In this document: piece after piece, positions 11,178 to 19,839 of the stretch | Position numbering within the stretch: position 1 is the first letter of the stretch | Layout: every line of letters starts with the position of its first letter | Source of the DNA: Myxococcales bacterium | GTDB lineage: Bacteria; Myxococcota; Polyangia; Nannocystales; Nannocystaceae | Reading direction: 5' to 3' | Assembly (NCBI GenBank): GCA_016793465.1 | Contig: JAEUJW010000054.1 | Coordinates: 6,156 to 70,155 of the forward strand | Length of the DNA: 64,000 bases | The notes under the pieces: generated by a model | The model's input: the letters and a program-made list of their open reading frames with translations, nothing else | Database searches by the model: none | What the model was told of the DNA's origin: nothing | Translations under genes and position numbers: made by a program

Positions 11178-13391
11178 TCAGAGCGGCTCGATGCGGAGCA
11201 CGATCTCGGTGGGGTCGGGGTTGTCCGGCACGAAGAAGTGCAGGGCGTAGTTGCGGGCCTCGTCGTCCTGCATGTAGAGCGTCTGCTCGCCGGGCTGCAG
11301 CTGGTACTTCTCGTGCTCGCTGTCCTTCAGGCCGCCGATGTCGGTGCGCGAGACCTTGTCGGTGAGCTCGCGGTCGGCGAAAAAGCCGGGCTTGGCGTAG
11401 CCGTAGTTGCTGATCGCCTCGGGGTCGTCCTTGCTCGGGCGCAGGTCGCTGGGGCCGACGAAGAACAGCATGGGGGCGCCGCCGCCGGCCTCGACCGCGG
11501 TGGCGCGGCGGTAGTAGAAGTCGAGGCGGGCGTTGTTCTTCCAGTACTTGCCGAGGATGACGCCGGCGATGTAGTCGCTCTGCTTGGCGAGCTCGCTGCG
11601 GATCGACTTGATCATGTCGGCGGCGGTCAGGCCGATCGGGACGCCCTTCAGCGCGAACACCGGGTTGAGGTCGCCTTCATCGATCTCGGGGATGCCGTCG
11701 GCGTACTTGGTGTTGCCGTTGGGCTGCGGGGGGCCGCTGAAGTCGTGCAGCGACTGCTGGGCGACGTTGAGCAGCATCTCGTGGAAGTACTGCGGGGCGG
11801 GGAACGTGAGGCCCTGGAACAGGCCCGGGAGGTAGGTCCAGCCCGGCGGGTCGGCGACGCCGTCGAGCACCGGGTCCTCGTTCTTGTCGTCGGGGTCCGT
11901 CTTGGTCGGCGTGTCGACCCCGATGTAGGCGCCGAGGTAGCACAGCGGGTCGAGCTTGATGATGCAGAGGTCGAGCTTGCGCTGGCCGTAGGCCGCGTGC
12001 GCGGCGTGGGCGATGATGTACTCGAGCGACCACTTCGGCTGCTGCCAGACGTACTGGGCGAACGCGGGGTCGTCGTTGCCGGGGACGTTCTGCATGCACG
12101 CGTTGTCGCCGTCGAACTCCTTGCCCTCGCAGGAGGGGACCGGGACCAGCTCGCCGGGCCCGGCGCCGGGGTTGAGCTCGGTGATGCGCATGCGCATGTC
12201 GACGGTCGGGACGTCGGTCAGGCCCTCGAACTTGACCTTCTGCTCGTCGGCGAAGTCGAACGCGAGCGGCGGCGGGCGGACGTCGTCGGTCGTGTCCTCG
12301 TCGGCGATCGCGTTGAGGAACATCTCGCCGGCGCCGACCGAGGCGTCGATGCCCTCGACGCGGCGGAGGTTGCTGGCGGCGGTGGCGGTCATCTTGAACT
12401 GGTCGGTGAGGGCGTCGCTGCGGGTCGTGAAGTCGGCGTCGTCCGGCATGAGCAGGCCGGGGTGGTCGCCCTGCGGGCCGTAGACCTCCGACAGCGGCTG
12501 CATGTCCTTCAGCGCGTCGTAGAGGGTGACCGCCAGCAGGCCCTCGTCGTTGGCGATGTTGGGGTGGGTGGCGAGCAGCGTGAGGCGCAGGGTGTCGGCG
12601 AGCAGCGAGACGTCGATGAACGGGCGGGTGTGGAGGGCGGCCTCCTGGGCGTGCAGCTCGACCTTGTTGGGGTTGTTGGCCTTCATCTTGTCGCGGCAGG
12701 CGTCGACGGTCTCGCCCGGCTTGGCCGGGCAGAACATGATGGCCGCGAGGGCGTCCTGGAAGCTGAGCTGGCCGAAGTTGTTGTCGTTGCTGGCGAACAG
12801 GTTGGCCATGTCCTCCATGACCGTGCCGCGGACCTGGGCGTTGCGCGGGGTCATGGTGAGGAGGCGGACCATCTGGTACTCGGGCGACTGCTTCCACTCG
12901 AGCACGGTCTGGCCGAAGGTCTTGCCGAGCGGGGTCTGGCCGCAGTCGTGCTGCGGGTCGGCGGGGAGCTGGGTGTCGGCGGTGTTCGGGTTGTAGTCGT
13001 CCCACTTGTCGCCGCACGAGCTCTGGATGCGGCCGAGGACGTCGGCGATCAGCGGGCCGCTGTCGACGTCGATCAGGTGGATGTTCCTGGCGGCCTTCTC
13101 GCCGAACACCTCGAGCGCCTTCTCCTTGTCGAGCTCGAGCACGACCGGGGGCGGGGGCGTGTCGTCGATGTGCAGCCAGTAGCGCTGGGCGTGCTCGGTC
13201 GTCGGCGGGCCGGTCTCGTCGCCGGTGGTCGGTGGTTCGCCGGAGGTCGGGACGTCGCCGGTGTCGCCGGTGGTGCCGGTGCTGCTGCCGTCGTCGTCGC
13301 CGCTGGCCGGGGGGTCGCCGCAGCCGGTCCACAGGGCGAGCAGCGGCACGGCGAGGAGCGGCAGGGTGAGGCGGCGAGGCGTGGACGTCAT
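11178..13391 (-). CDS. Large lipoprotein, paralogue 1 (first gene of cluster)
   Basis: The first and longest of the three related lipoproteins, 737 aa from the ATG at 13391. A longer frame starts at 13439, but 13391 places a normal signal peptide (LTLPLLAVPLLALWTGC) at the N-terminus. The lipid cysteine is followed by a roughly 40-residue linker of Gly/Asp/Thr/Pro (GTTGDTGD type), typical of surface lipoproteins in this bacterial group. The body has the family blocks in the same order as its neighbours: YWLHIDD, NIHLIDVDSGPL, VRLLTMTPRNAQV, FHEMLLNVAQQSLHDF, LDFYYRR and HEKYQLQPGEQTLYMQDDEA. It also has several cysteines that the shorter paralogues lack. About 220 bases without a recognisable gene lie upstream and should hold the cluster promoter; I could not pick one out confidently. 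Confidence 0.7.
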   Translation of the reverse strand: MTSTPRRLTLPLLAVPLLALWTGCGDPPASGDDDGSSTGTTGDTGDVPTSGEPPTTGDETGPPTTEHAQRYWLHIDDTPPPPVVLELDKEKALEVFGEKAARNIHLIDVDSGPLIADVLGRIQSSCGDKWDDYNPNTADTQLPADPQHDCGQTPLGKTFGQTVLEWKQSPEYQMVRLLTMTPRNAQVRGTVMEDMANLFASNDNNFGQLSFQDALAAIMFCPAKPGETVDACRDKMKANNPNKVELHAQEAALHTRPFIDVSLLADTLRLTLLATHPNIANDEGLLAVTLYDALKDMQPLSEVYGPQGDHPGLLMPDDADFTTRSDALTDQFKMTATAASNLRRVEGIDASVGAGEMFLNAIADEDTTDDVRPPPLAFDFADEQKVKFEGLTDVPTVDMRMRITELNPGAGPGELVPVPSCEGKEFDGDNACMQNVPGNDDPAFAQYVWQQPKWSLEYIIAHAAHAAYGQRKLDLCIIKLDPLCYLGAYIGVDTPTKTDPDDKNEDPVLDGVADPPGWTYLPGLFQGLTFPAPQYFHEMLLNVAQQSLHDFSGPPQPNGNTKYADGIPEIDEGDLNPVFALKGVPIGLTAADMIKSIRSELAKQSDYIAGVILGKYWKNNARLDFYYRRATAVEAGGGAPMLFFVGPSDLRPSKDDPEAISNYGYAKPGFFADRELTDKVSRTDIGGLKDSEHEKYQLQPGEQTLYMQDDEARNYALHFFVPDNPDPTEIVLRIEPL

Positions 13392-13610
13392 GGCGAGGGA
13401 GCCAGTCTCGCACGGTTTTACGCGTGAGCGCGAGAGCAAACCGGCGGCGAGCAGGCCGGTCCGCGGGGGCTGCCGCGACGTCGGCGGCGCGCACTCCCGA
13501 CCCGCAGGGCCGACATGACCGAAAGAACAGTGGTCTAAAACGAGGCCCGTCGTTTCACGCGGACGGGTGGGGCTTTCCGATCGCCGGCCGCGGCGTGCTG
13601 AGGCCGCGGA

Positions 13611-14132
13611 TCACTTGAGGGACGACGGCGGCGGGGCCGGCGGGGCGGCACTCGGCGGCGGGCTCCGGGGTTGGGCGAGGCGCTCGACCTCGACGGAGGT
13701 CACGCAGTATGCGCCGGCCTGGCGGGCGTCGGGGGCCTTGTCGACGATGAGGAAGAATTCATCGGGGTTGCTGAAGGCGGTGTGGATCGCGACGAACACG
13801 CGGTCGCTGATCTCGGGGCAGCCGCGGCCCCACTGCAGGCGGGCCGCGGTGTCGGGGCCGGCGGTGCCGAGCGTGCGCCAGAACGCGTGGAGGTAGCCGG
13901 CGCCGTTCTCGTAGACGACGAGGTTGGTGAAGGTGGTGGCGAACATGCGGCGCGCGTCGGCGGCGGCCCGCGGCGTGGGGGCCGGCGGAGACGCGGCGGG
14001 GGGCGGCGGAGACGGTGCGGCCGACGGCGTGCCGGCGGGCGCAGACGGAGCGGCGCGGGCGACGAGGCCGGCGAGGGCGAGGCCGGGGACGACGAGTGCG
14101 AGGCTCGAGAGGCGCCGGGACGGGCGAGTCAT
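13611..14132 (-). CDS. Exported hypothetical protein with Pro-rich termini
   Basis: A 173-aa protein with a signal peptide (LALVVPGLALAGLVARAAPS), then a Pro/Ala/Ser-rich stretch, a folded core of about 90 residues and a second Pro-rich tail. The core begins near ADARRMFATTFTN and contains YENGAGYLHAFWRTLG, WGRGCPEISD, VAIHTAFSNPDEFFLIVDK and GAYCVTSVEVER. The two cysteines could form a disulphide. No family is recognised. The start at 14132 was chosen because the longer upstream frame is antisense to the next gene and lacks sensible composition. A divergent gene starts 79 bases away at 14211. Proposed location is periplasm or cell surface. Confidence 0.6.
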   Translation of the reverse strand: MTRPSRRLSSLALVVPGLALAGLVARAAPSAPAGTPSAAPSPPPPAASPPAPTPRAAADARRMFATTFTNLVVYENGAGYLHAFWRTLGTAGPDTAARLQWGRGCPEISDRVFVAIHTAFSNPDEFFLIVDKAPDARQAGAYCVTSVEVERLAQPRSPPPSAAPPAPPPSSLK

Positions 14133-14210
14133 GCCAGGATTTTGCCACGCCCGGGGCGGCGGTTGGCGAGCGCGCCAGATCACGGGTGTCGTCCGCCGCG
14201 GGAACTCGGT

Positions 14211-14873
14211 ATGCTGGCCGGCGTGCTCCGGATGTGCGCGTGCGTGGCGATCGGCGGGTGGCTGTCGGCGAGCGCGGCGCGTGCGGCTCCGACCGCGGAC
14301 GAGGGCGACGTGGAGCCGGTGGCGGCGGCGACGGTGACGACGCGGGCGCCGGCGATCGAGGTGACGACCGCGAAGCGGGTGCGGCACGACTGGTACGCGG
14401 GCTTCGGGTTCGGGCTCGGGGCCGGCAACCTGCGCCCGGCCGGCGGCGGCGACGGTTCGCGGGCCGGCGCGTCGCTGCTGGTGCTGGCGCGCGGCGGCGG
14501 GCGCGTCACCGACAAGCTGCTGATCGGCGGGCTGGCGGTCACGGCGCTCGGCGGCGGCGACGGCGGGGCGCGCGGGCTCAGCAACCTGATGGCGGAGGCG
14601 CTGTTCTTCCCGATCAAGGACCGCGGGCTGGGGCTGGCGCTCGCGCTCGGGCTGTCGTCGACCTACGGCGCGCGCGCGACGGCGGCCAACGCGGCGACGT
14701 CGGAGGTCGAGCCGCTGCGCGGCGGGGTCGGGCTCGGGCTCGGGCTCGGCTACGACTTCTGGGTCGCGCGGCGCTTCAACGTCGGCGTGTGGCTGCGCGG
14801 CGACGGCAGCGCCGGGCCGGTCTACAAGTTCCGCGCGGCGGGCTCGCTGGGCCTGGCGTTCGCGTGGTACTGA
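14211..14873 (+). CDS. Small outer-membrane beta-barrel-like protein
   Basis: A 220-aa protein with a signal peptide (MLAGVLRMCACVAIGGWLSASAARA) and a body rich in alternating Gly/aromatic/hydrophobic residues: WYAGFGFGLGAGN, LLIGGLAVTALGGG, GLGLALALGLSSTYG, GVGLGLGLGYDFW and FNVGVWLRGDG. It ends SLGLAFAWY. Alternating pattern, repeated short strands and a terminal aromatic residue are what one expects of an 8-strand outer-membrane barrel such as the OmpA/OmpW type, but no specific family signature is visible. The stop is 42 bases from the stop of the convergent YihY-like gene; two GGACA-type palindromes lie between them. Confidence 0.6.
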   Translation: MLAGVLRMCACVAIGGWLSASAARAAPTADEGDVEPVAAATVTTRAPAIEVTTAKRVRHDWYAGFGFGLGAGNLRPAGGGDGSRAGASLLVLARGGGRVTDKLLIGGLAVTALGGGDGGARGLSNLMAEALFFPIKDRGLGLALALGLSSTYGARATAANAATSEVEPLRGGVGLGLGLGYDFWVARRFNVGVWLRGDGSAGPVYKFRAAGSLGLAFAWY

Positions 14874-14877
14874 CGGC

Positions 14878-14913
14878 TGTCCCGGAGGACAGGCGGCCAT
14901 GTCCGCGGGGACA
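14878..14913. repeat. Two tandem TGTCC-N4-GGACA palindromes between convergent genes
   Basis: The 42-base gap between two convergent stop codons holds two palindromes of the same design: TGTCC-CGGA-GGACA at 14878-14891 and TGTCC-GCGG-GGACA at 14900-14913. A third exact-design copy is at 20103-20116. They could act as a two-way transcription end, although no T-run follows, or be a dispersed short repeat. Confidence 0.5.
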
Positions 14914-14915
14914 GG

Positions 14916-16448
14916 TCAGTGCGAGCGCGGGGGCAGCACGGGGGCGGCGGCGAGCTCGGGCTCGATCGGGTCGCCGGTGGCGGCGCTGCGCGAGACGCGG
15001 GCCTCGCGGATGAGGTCGTGGAAGGTCGTGTGGGCGAAGATCTCGGCGATCGTGGCGTCGAGGCGGGCGAACTGGTCCGACAGGGTGTCGGCGCGCGGGG
15101 CCTCGACGTCGCGGCTGGCGAACATCCGCATGATCTCGAGCACGCGGATGTGGTCGAGCGGGCGGCCGGGCACGAACGCGGACTCGGGCTCGGCGACGGC
15201 GAGCAGGATGCCGGCGTGCTCGAGGGCGGTGAGGATGCTCGACAGGCGGGCGCTGTCGACCTGGAAGCGGGCGACCAGGGTGCGCGCGGACAGGCCGGTG
15301 CCGTGGCGGTCGTAGTGGTCGCACACGGCGAGCACCACGCGGCAGGCCAGGCGGGCCGCGCCGACCCCGATGTCGGCGTCCTCGCGGGCCTTGGGCGGGA
15401 CGTAGCCCTCGCGCCGGACCAGCGGCAGGTGCTGCACGACGAACGTGAGCTCGACCGAGAACAGCACGATGAGCCACGACACGTAGGCCCACACGCAGAA
15501 CACCGGGAGGATGGCGAGCGCGCCGTAGGTGCCCTCGTAGGTGGTGATGGTGCCGAGGTAGACGGTGAAGCCGCGCTTGCCGAGCTCGAACAGCACGGCG
15601 CCGGCGAGCCCGCCGATGGCGGCGCAGCGCCAGCGCACGCTGGTCGCGGGCATCAGGCGGTTTAGCAGGACGAAGGCGATGAGGGTGCTGAGCAGCGGGA
15701 GGACGGTGAAGCGCTGGTCGGTGATGGTGGTGACGATCGGCGAGGCGAGGCTAAACCACACCACCAGCGGGGCGAGCGTGGTGAGCGTGTAGAACATGGT
15801 GAACTTGGCGACCGCGCCGCGGCGGTACTTGACCCGCCAGATGTCGTTGAGGGTCGCCTCGAGGGTGAGGAACAGCAGCGAGGCGCCGACCAGCGAGCCG
15901 AAGAACCCGACGATGCCGAGGTGCTCGAGGGTGACGTTGCGCGCGAGGTCGTAGAGGGTGCCGGTGATGCCCGCGACGCGCGCCGAGTCGGGGATGACCA
16001 TGCTGATCAGGGTGTTGAGGAAGCCGCGGCCGCTGTCGTGGCCGAGCAGGCCGACGAGCGTGAGCACGAGGCCGGCGAACGGCACGATCGAGAGCAGGGT
16101 CTGCAGCGCGAGGCTCGAGGCGAGCGTCATGCTGTGGTCGATCTGCAGCCAGCGGCGCGCGGTGTAGATCAGGACCAGCCAGGCCTCGCGCAGCGGGCTC
16201 ACGTCGCGCTGGGCCGAGCGGGGGAACAGGTAGCGCACGGTCCGGCGCAGCGCGGGCTGGGGCGGTGCGACGCGGCGACGCAGGTCCTCGGGGGTGACGG
16301 CCAGCTGCGGGTCGTCGTGCGGGTGCAGGCGCGGGTCGTGGGGCGCCAGCGGGTCGGCCGGGAGCGGCGGCGCGTGGCCGTGCGGGCGCCGGAGGTCCGC
16401 CGGCGCGGCGGGCCGGTGCGGATCGTCGGGTGCGGAGGGCGCGGTCAT
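14916..16448 (-). CDS. YihY/BrkB family membrane protein with C-terminal winged-helix-like region
   Basis: A 510-aa inner-membrane protein of the YihY/BrkB (UPF0761, formerly RNase BN) family. After a Pro/His-rich cytoplasmic N-terminus of about 70 residues, the family core spans about residues 90-355. It has six hydrophobic segments and characteristic pieces: MTLASSLALQTLLSIVPFAG, FFGSLVGASLLFLTLEATLNDIW, FTMFYTLTTLAPLVVWFSLA, FELGKRGFTVYLG and TYGALAILPVFCVWAYVSWLIVLF. The last 150 residues are soluble and look like a helix-turn-helix or winged-helix domain (LSARTLVARFQVDSARLSSILTALEHAGIL), as in other delta-type YihY proteins. The true biochemical role of the family is not established. Alone on its strand. 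Confidence 0.85.
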   Translation of the reverse strand: MTAPSAPDDPHRPAAPADLRRPHGHAPPLPADPLAPHDPRLHPHDDPQLAVTPEDLRRRVAPPQPALRRTVRYLFPRSAQRDVSPLREAWLVLIYTARRWLQIDHSMTLASSLALQTLLSIVPFAGLVLTLVGLLGHDSGRGFLNTLISMVIPDSARVAGITGTLYDLARNVTLEHLGIVGFFGSLVGASLLFLTLEATLNDIWRVKYRRGAVAKFTMFYTLTTLAPLVVWFSLASPIVTTITDQRFTVLPLLSTLIAFVLLNRLMPATSVRWRCAAIGGLAGAVLFELGKRGFTVYLGTITTYEGTYGALAILPVFCVWAYVSWLIVLFSVELTFVVQHLPLVRREGYVPPKAREDADIGVGAARLACRVVLAVCDHYDRHGTGLSARTLVARFQVDSARLSSILTALEHAGILLAVAEPESAFVPGRPLDHIRVLEIMRMFASRDVEAPRADTLSDQFARLDATIAEIFAHTTFHDLIREARVSRSAATGDPIEPELAAAPVLPPRSH

Positions 16449-16474
16449 CGCGGACGGCCCATCGTAGCCGGATT

Positions 16475-16669
16475 TGCCGGGCGCGGGCTCGGGTGTCGTC
16501 GCGGCGGCGCGGGCTCGTCGCGGCTGGAGTTGCCGGGCGCGGGCTCGGGTGTCGACGCGGCGGCGCGGGCTCGTCGCGGCCGGAGCTGCCGGGTGTCGTC
16601 GCGGCGGCGCGGGCTCGTCGCGGCCGGAGCTGCCGGGCGCGGGCTCAGGCGTCGTCGCGGCGGCGCAGG
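16475..16669. repeat. Tandem repeat (56, 56, 44, about 39 bp) overlapping the end of a gene
   Basis: Four consecutive copies begin at 16475, 16531, 16587 and 16631, each with TGCCGGG. The third lacks 12 bases. The last, partial copy includes the final codons and stop of the minus-strand gene ending at 16645, so the array looks like serial duplication of that gene's 3' end into the spacer before the YihY gene. Confidence 0.85.
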
Positions 16670-17007
16670 CGGTTGGTCAGGTCGTCGAGCACCGCCAGCA
16701 GGGCCTCGCCGGCGGTCTTGATCTTCTCGGCGTCGTGGGCGAGGTCGTAGAGCTCGAGGGCCTCGAGGTCCTCGCCGAGCATCTCGCTGTAGCCGATGAT
16801 GGCGTTGAGCGGGCCGCGGACCTCGCGGTTGACGCCGGCGAGCACGCTGGCCTCGGCCTCGCGCGCGCGCATGACGTCGACGGTGCGGCGCTCGAGGGCG
16901 GCGGCCAGGCGCTCGTTGATCCGCACGAGGTCGCGGTTGGTGGCGTACAGCGCGTCGAGCGAGAGGCCGGCCTGCTCGGGCGCATCGTCGTCGTGGGGCG
17001 GGTTCAC
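16645..17007 (-). CDS. Stand-alone histidine-kinase DHp (HisKA-like) domain lacking the histidine
   Basis: A 120-aa protein that is essentially one dimerisation/phosphoacceptor domain. A coiled-coil-like lead (residues 20-55) is followed by the HisKA core at about residues 50-115: VLAGVNREVRGPLNAIIGYSEM. In normal histidine kinases the same place reads S-H-E-L-R-T-P-L-N; here Arg61 stands where the phosphorylated His should be. No HATPase domain follows, and the next gene is on its own. It cannot autophosphorylate or accept phosphate in the usual way. It could dimerise with a partner kinase or act as a dominant inhibitor or scaffold. Its 3' end lies inside a tandem repeat array. Start at 17007 chosen for the MNPPHDDD N-terminus. 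Domain identity is confident, role is inferred. Confidence 0.75.
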   Translation of the reverse strand: MNPPHDDDAPEQAGLSLDALYATNRDLVRINERLAAALERRTVDVMRAREAEASVLAGVNREVRGPLNAIIGYSEMLGEDLEALELYDLAHDAEKIKTAGEALLAVLDDLTNRLRRRDDA

Positions 17008-17141
17008 GCGCTGTCAGCCTCGACGCGGCGATGGTAGCAGAGGCGGCGCGGGCTTTGGGGGCGCCGCGGCGGGCTATACCGCGCGCGCGTCGTGGGATGT
17101 GCAACGAACGCGCGTCGGCGCCGGCGAGGCGGCGCCGCGGC

Positions 17142-17915
<774 letters not shown>

Positions 17916-17967
17916 GGGCCGCGATATAGCACCGCCGCGCGCCGAGTGATACGGTGCCCGGACGGCG

Positions 17968-19839
17968 ATGGAGGCCCGGGACGAACCGCTGGCGGCTGGC
18001 ACGGTGATCGACGGCCGCTACCGGGTGATCGCGGAGCTCGGCGCCGGCGGCATGGGCCGCGTCTACGAGGCTGAGCACATGTTCATCCGCCGGCGCATGG
18101 CGCTGAAGCTGCTGCGCGGCGGCGGCGGCGGCGAGGCGGCGGCGCGGATGGTCCAGGAGGCGACGCTGGCCGGCCAGGTGCCGCACGCGGCGGTGGTCCG
18201 GGTGTTCGACTGCGCGGCCCTCGCGGACGGCCAGGTGTACGTGGCGATGGAGCTGCTGCGCGGCGAGAGCCTCGAGCAGGCGCTGGCCCGCGGCATCGAC
18301 GCGGCGACGGCGTTCGCGGTGCTGGCGGAGGTGGCGCGCGGGCTGGCGGCGGTCCACCGCGTCGGGGTGGTGCATCGTGACATCAAGCCGGCGAACATCT
18401 TCCTGTGCCGCGACGGCGCGGCGGTGCAGGCCAAGCTGCTCGACTTCGGGGTGGCGAAGGCGCTGCCGGGGGCGTCGGAGCTGGCGGCCGGGGCGGTGCG
18501 CACGCAGGCGGGGGCGGTGCTCGGCACGCCGTACTACGTGGCGCCGGAGCAGATCCGCGGCGGGGCGATCGACGGGCGCGCCGACCTGTACGGCGTGGGG
18601 GTGATGCTGTACGAGGCGCTGACCGGTTCGCTGCCGTTCGTGGGCGACAGCCTCGTGGCGATCCTCGCCCAGCACGCGCGGGTGGCCGCGGTCGACCCGC
18701 GGCAGGCGGCGCCGGAGCGCGGCGTCCCCGACGAGGCCGCGAGGCTGACGATGCGGCTGCTCGAGAAGGATCCGGACGCGCGGCCCGCGGACGGCGACGC
18801 GCTGGCGGAGGCGATCGCGGGGGTGCTCGCGCGCGAGGGGGCGGCGCTGGCGAACATCACGTCGGGGGGGCAGGTGGCGCGCGCGCGGGCGGAGGAGGCG
18901 ACGCGGGTCGGGGAGGTCGCGAGCCAGGCGACGGTGCAGGTCGCGGGCGCGGCGAGCGAGGCGACGCGGGCCGGGGAGGTCGCGAGCCAGGCGACGGTGC
19001 AGGTCGGGGGCGTGGCGGGCGATGCGACGGTGCAGAGCGGGGGCGTGGCGAGCCGGGCGACTGTGCAGATCGGGGGCGCGGCGGGCGATGCGACAGAGCG
19101 GGTGAGCGACGGCAGCGGCGCGGGGTTGCGGGCGACGGAGGGCGGGAGCGGGGTGAGGGTTCGCGTCGCGGATGCGACGAGCTCGGCGACGGCGTGGAGC
19201 GGGGACGCGGCGGATCGCGGCGCGTCGCGGGCCGGGGACGCGGCGAGCAGCGGGGCGCGGCGCGCGGGAGCGGCGAGCGCGACGCGCATGGCCGAAGGGA
19301 CAGGTGAGCCGGGGGGGCGCGGGACGTGGGCGCTCGGCGGGCTGGCGGCGGTGTTCGGGGTGGTGGCGGTGGTGTGGTTCGCGGGTGGGGGGTCCGGGCG
19401 GCAGACCGCGCCGGCGGTCGAGGTGCGCGCCGAGCCGGCGTCCGCGGGTGAGCCGGTGGTGCGCCCGGCGGGGGCGGCGAAGAAGGCGGTCGAGGAGGCC
19501 CCGGGGGCGGCGAAGAAGGCGGTCGAGGAGGCCCCGGGGGCGGCGAAGAAGGCGGTCGAGGAGGCCCCGGGGGCGGCGACGAAGACGGTCGAGGAGGCCC
19601 CGGGGGCGGCGACGAAGACGGTCGACGCGGGCCCGGCGGCGCCGTCGGTCGAGGCTTCCCCCGCGGCGGCGACGGCGACGAAGACGGCCGGGAAGGACCC
19701 GCGGGCGGGGGGCGCGGGCGGGGCGAACAAGGGCACGAAAAAACCGCGAGATGGTGGTACAACGCGGCCAGCGGGCAAGACTCCGCCGAAGGTCGGGGAC
19801 GACCCGCCGCTCAAACCCGATGTCTACGGCAACGATTAG
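17968..19839 (+). CDS. Membrane-anchored Ser/Thr protein kinase with repeat-rich tail
   Basis: A 623-aa Hanks-type kinase. The catalytic domain is intact: Gly-loop LGAGGMGRVYEAEH at about residues 24-37, catalytic Lys47 in MALKLL, the catalytic loop HRDIKPANIF near residue 136 and DFG near residue 158. GTPYYVAPEQ follows. After the domain comes a long Ala/Thr/Val/Gly low-complexity stretch built on a VASQATVQV-type repeat (residues about 310-370), one membrane segment (WALGGLAAVFGVVAVVWFAGG, about 453-473), then an outside tail containing five 11-residue repeats of the form AAKKAVEEAPG. Such tails are typical of myxobacterial kinases that span the inner membrane. The small membrane-protein gene that follows overlaps its last 20 bases, which suggests translational coupling. 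The substrate is unknown. Confidence 0.9.
   Translation: MEARDEPLAAGTVIDGRYRVIAELGAGGMGRVYEAEHMFIRRRMALKLLRGGGGGEAAARMVQEATLAGQVPHAAVVRVFDCAALADGQVYVAMELLRGESLEQALARGIDAATAFAVLAEVARGLAAVHRVGVVHRDIKPANIFLCRDGAAVQAKLLDFGVAKALPGASELAAGAVRTQAGAVLGTPYYVAPEQIRGGAIDGRADLYGVGVMLYEALTGSLPFVGDSLVAILAQHARVAAVDPRQAAPERGVPDEAARLTMRLLEKDPDARPADGDALAEAIAGVLAREGAALANITSGGQVARARAEEATRVGEVASQATVQVAGAASEATRAGEVASQATVQVGGVAGDATVQSGGVASRATVQIGGAAGDATERVSDGSGAGLRATEGGSGVRVRVADATSSATAWSGDAADRGASRAGDAASSGARRAGAASATRMAEGTGEPGGRGTWALGGLAAVFGVVAVVWFAGGGSGRQTAPAVEVRAEPASAGEPVVRPAGAAKKAVEEAPGAAKKAVEEAPGAAKKAVEEAPGAATKTVEEAPGAATKTVDAGPAAPSVEASPAAATATKTAGKDPRAGGAGGANKGTKKPRDGGTTRPAGKTPPKVGDDPPLKPDVYGND
19471..19635 (+). 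repeat. Five 33-bp direct repeats in the kinase tail
   Basis: Copies begin at 19471, 19504, 19537, 19570 and 19603. Each encodes an 11-residue unit AAKKAVEEAPG, with Thr replacing the first Lys in the last two. Exact 33-base periodicity inside a coding frame marks a site prone to copy-number change without loss of frame. Confidence 0.9.

Noticed and set aside
7537..11250. A 1237-codon plus-strand frame rich in Val/Gly/Asp
   Set aside because: Antisense of the lipoprotein genes. The repeated V-x-x-G-D-V pattern reflects complement codons, not a repeat protein.
16475..16669. CRISPR-like array
   Set aside because: Repeat units abut without unique spacers and vary in length by deletion; it is a simple tandem repeat.
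19820..19839. Frameshift between kinase and downstream protein
   Set aside because: The downstream frame has its own ATG and a signal peptide, and the kinase ends normally, so it is an ordinary overlap.
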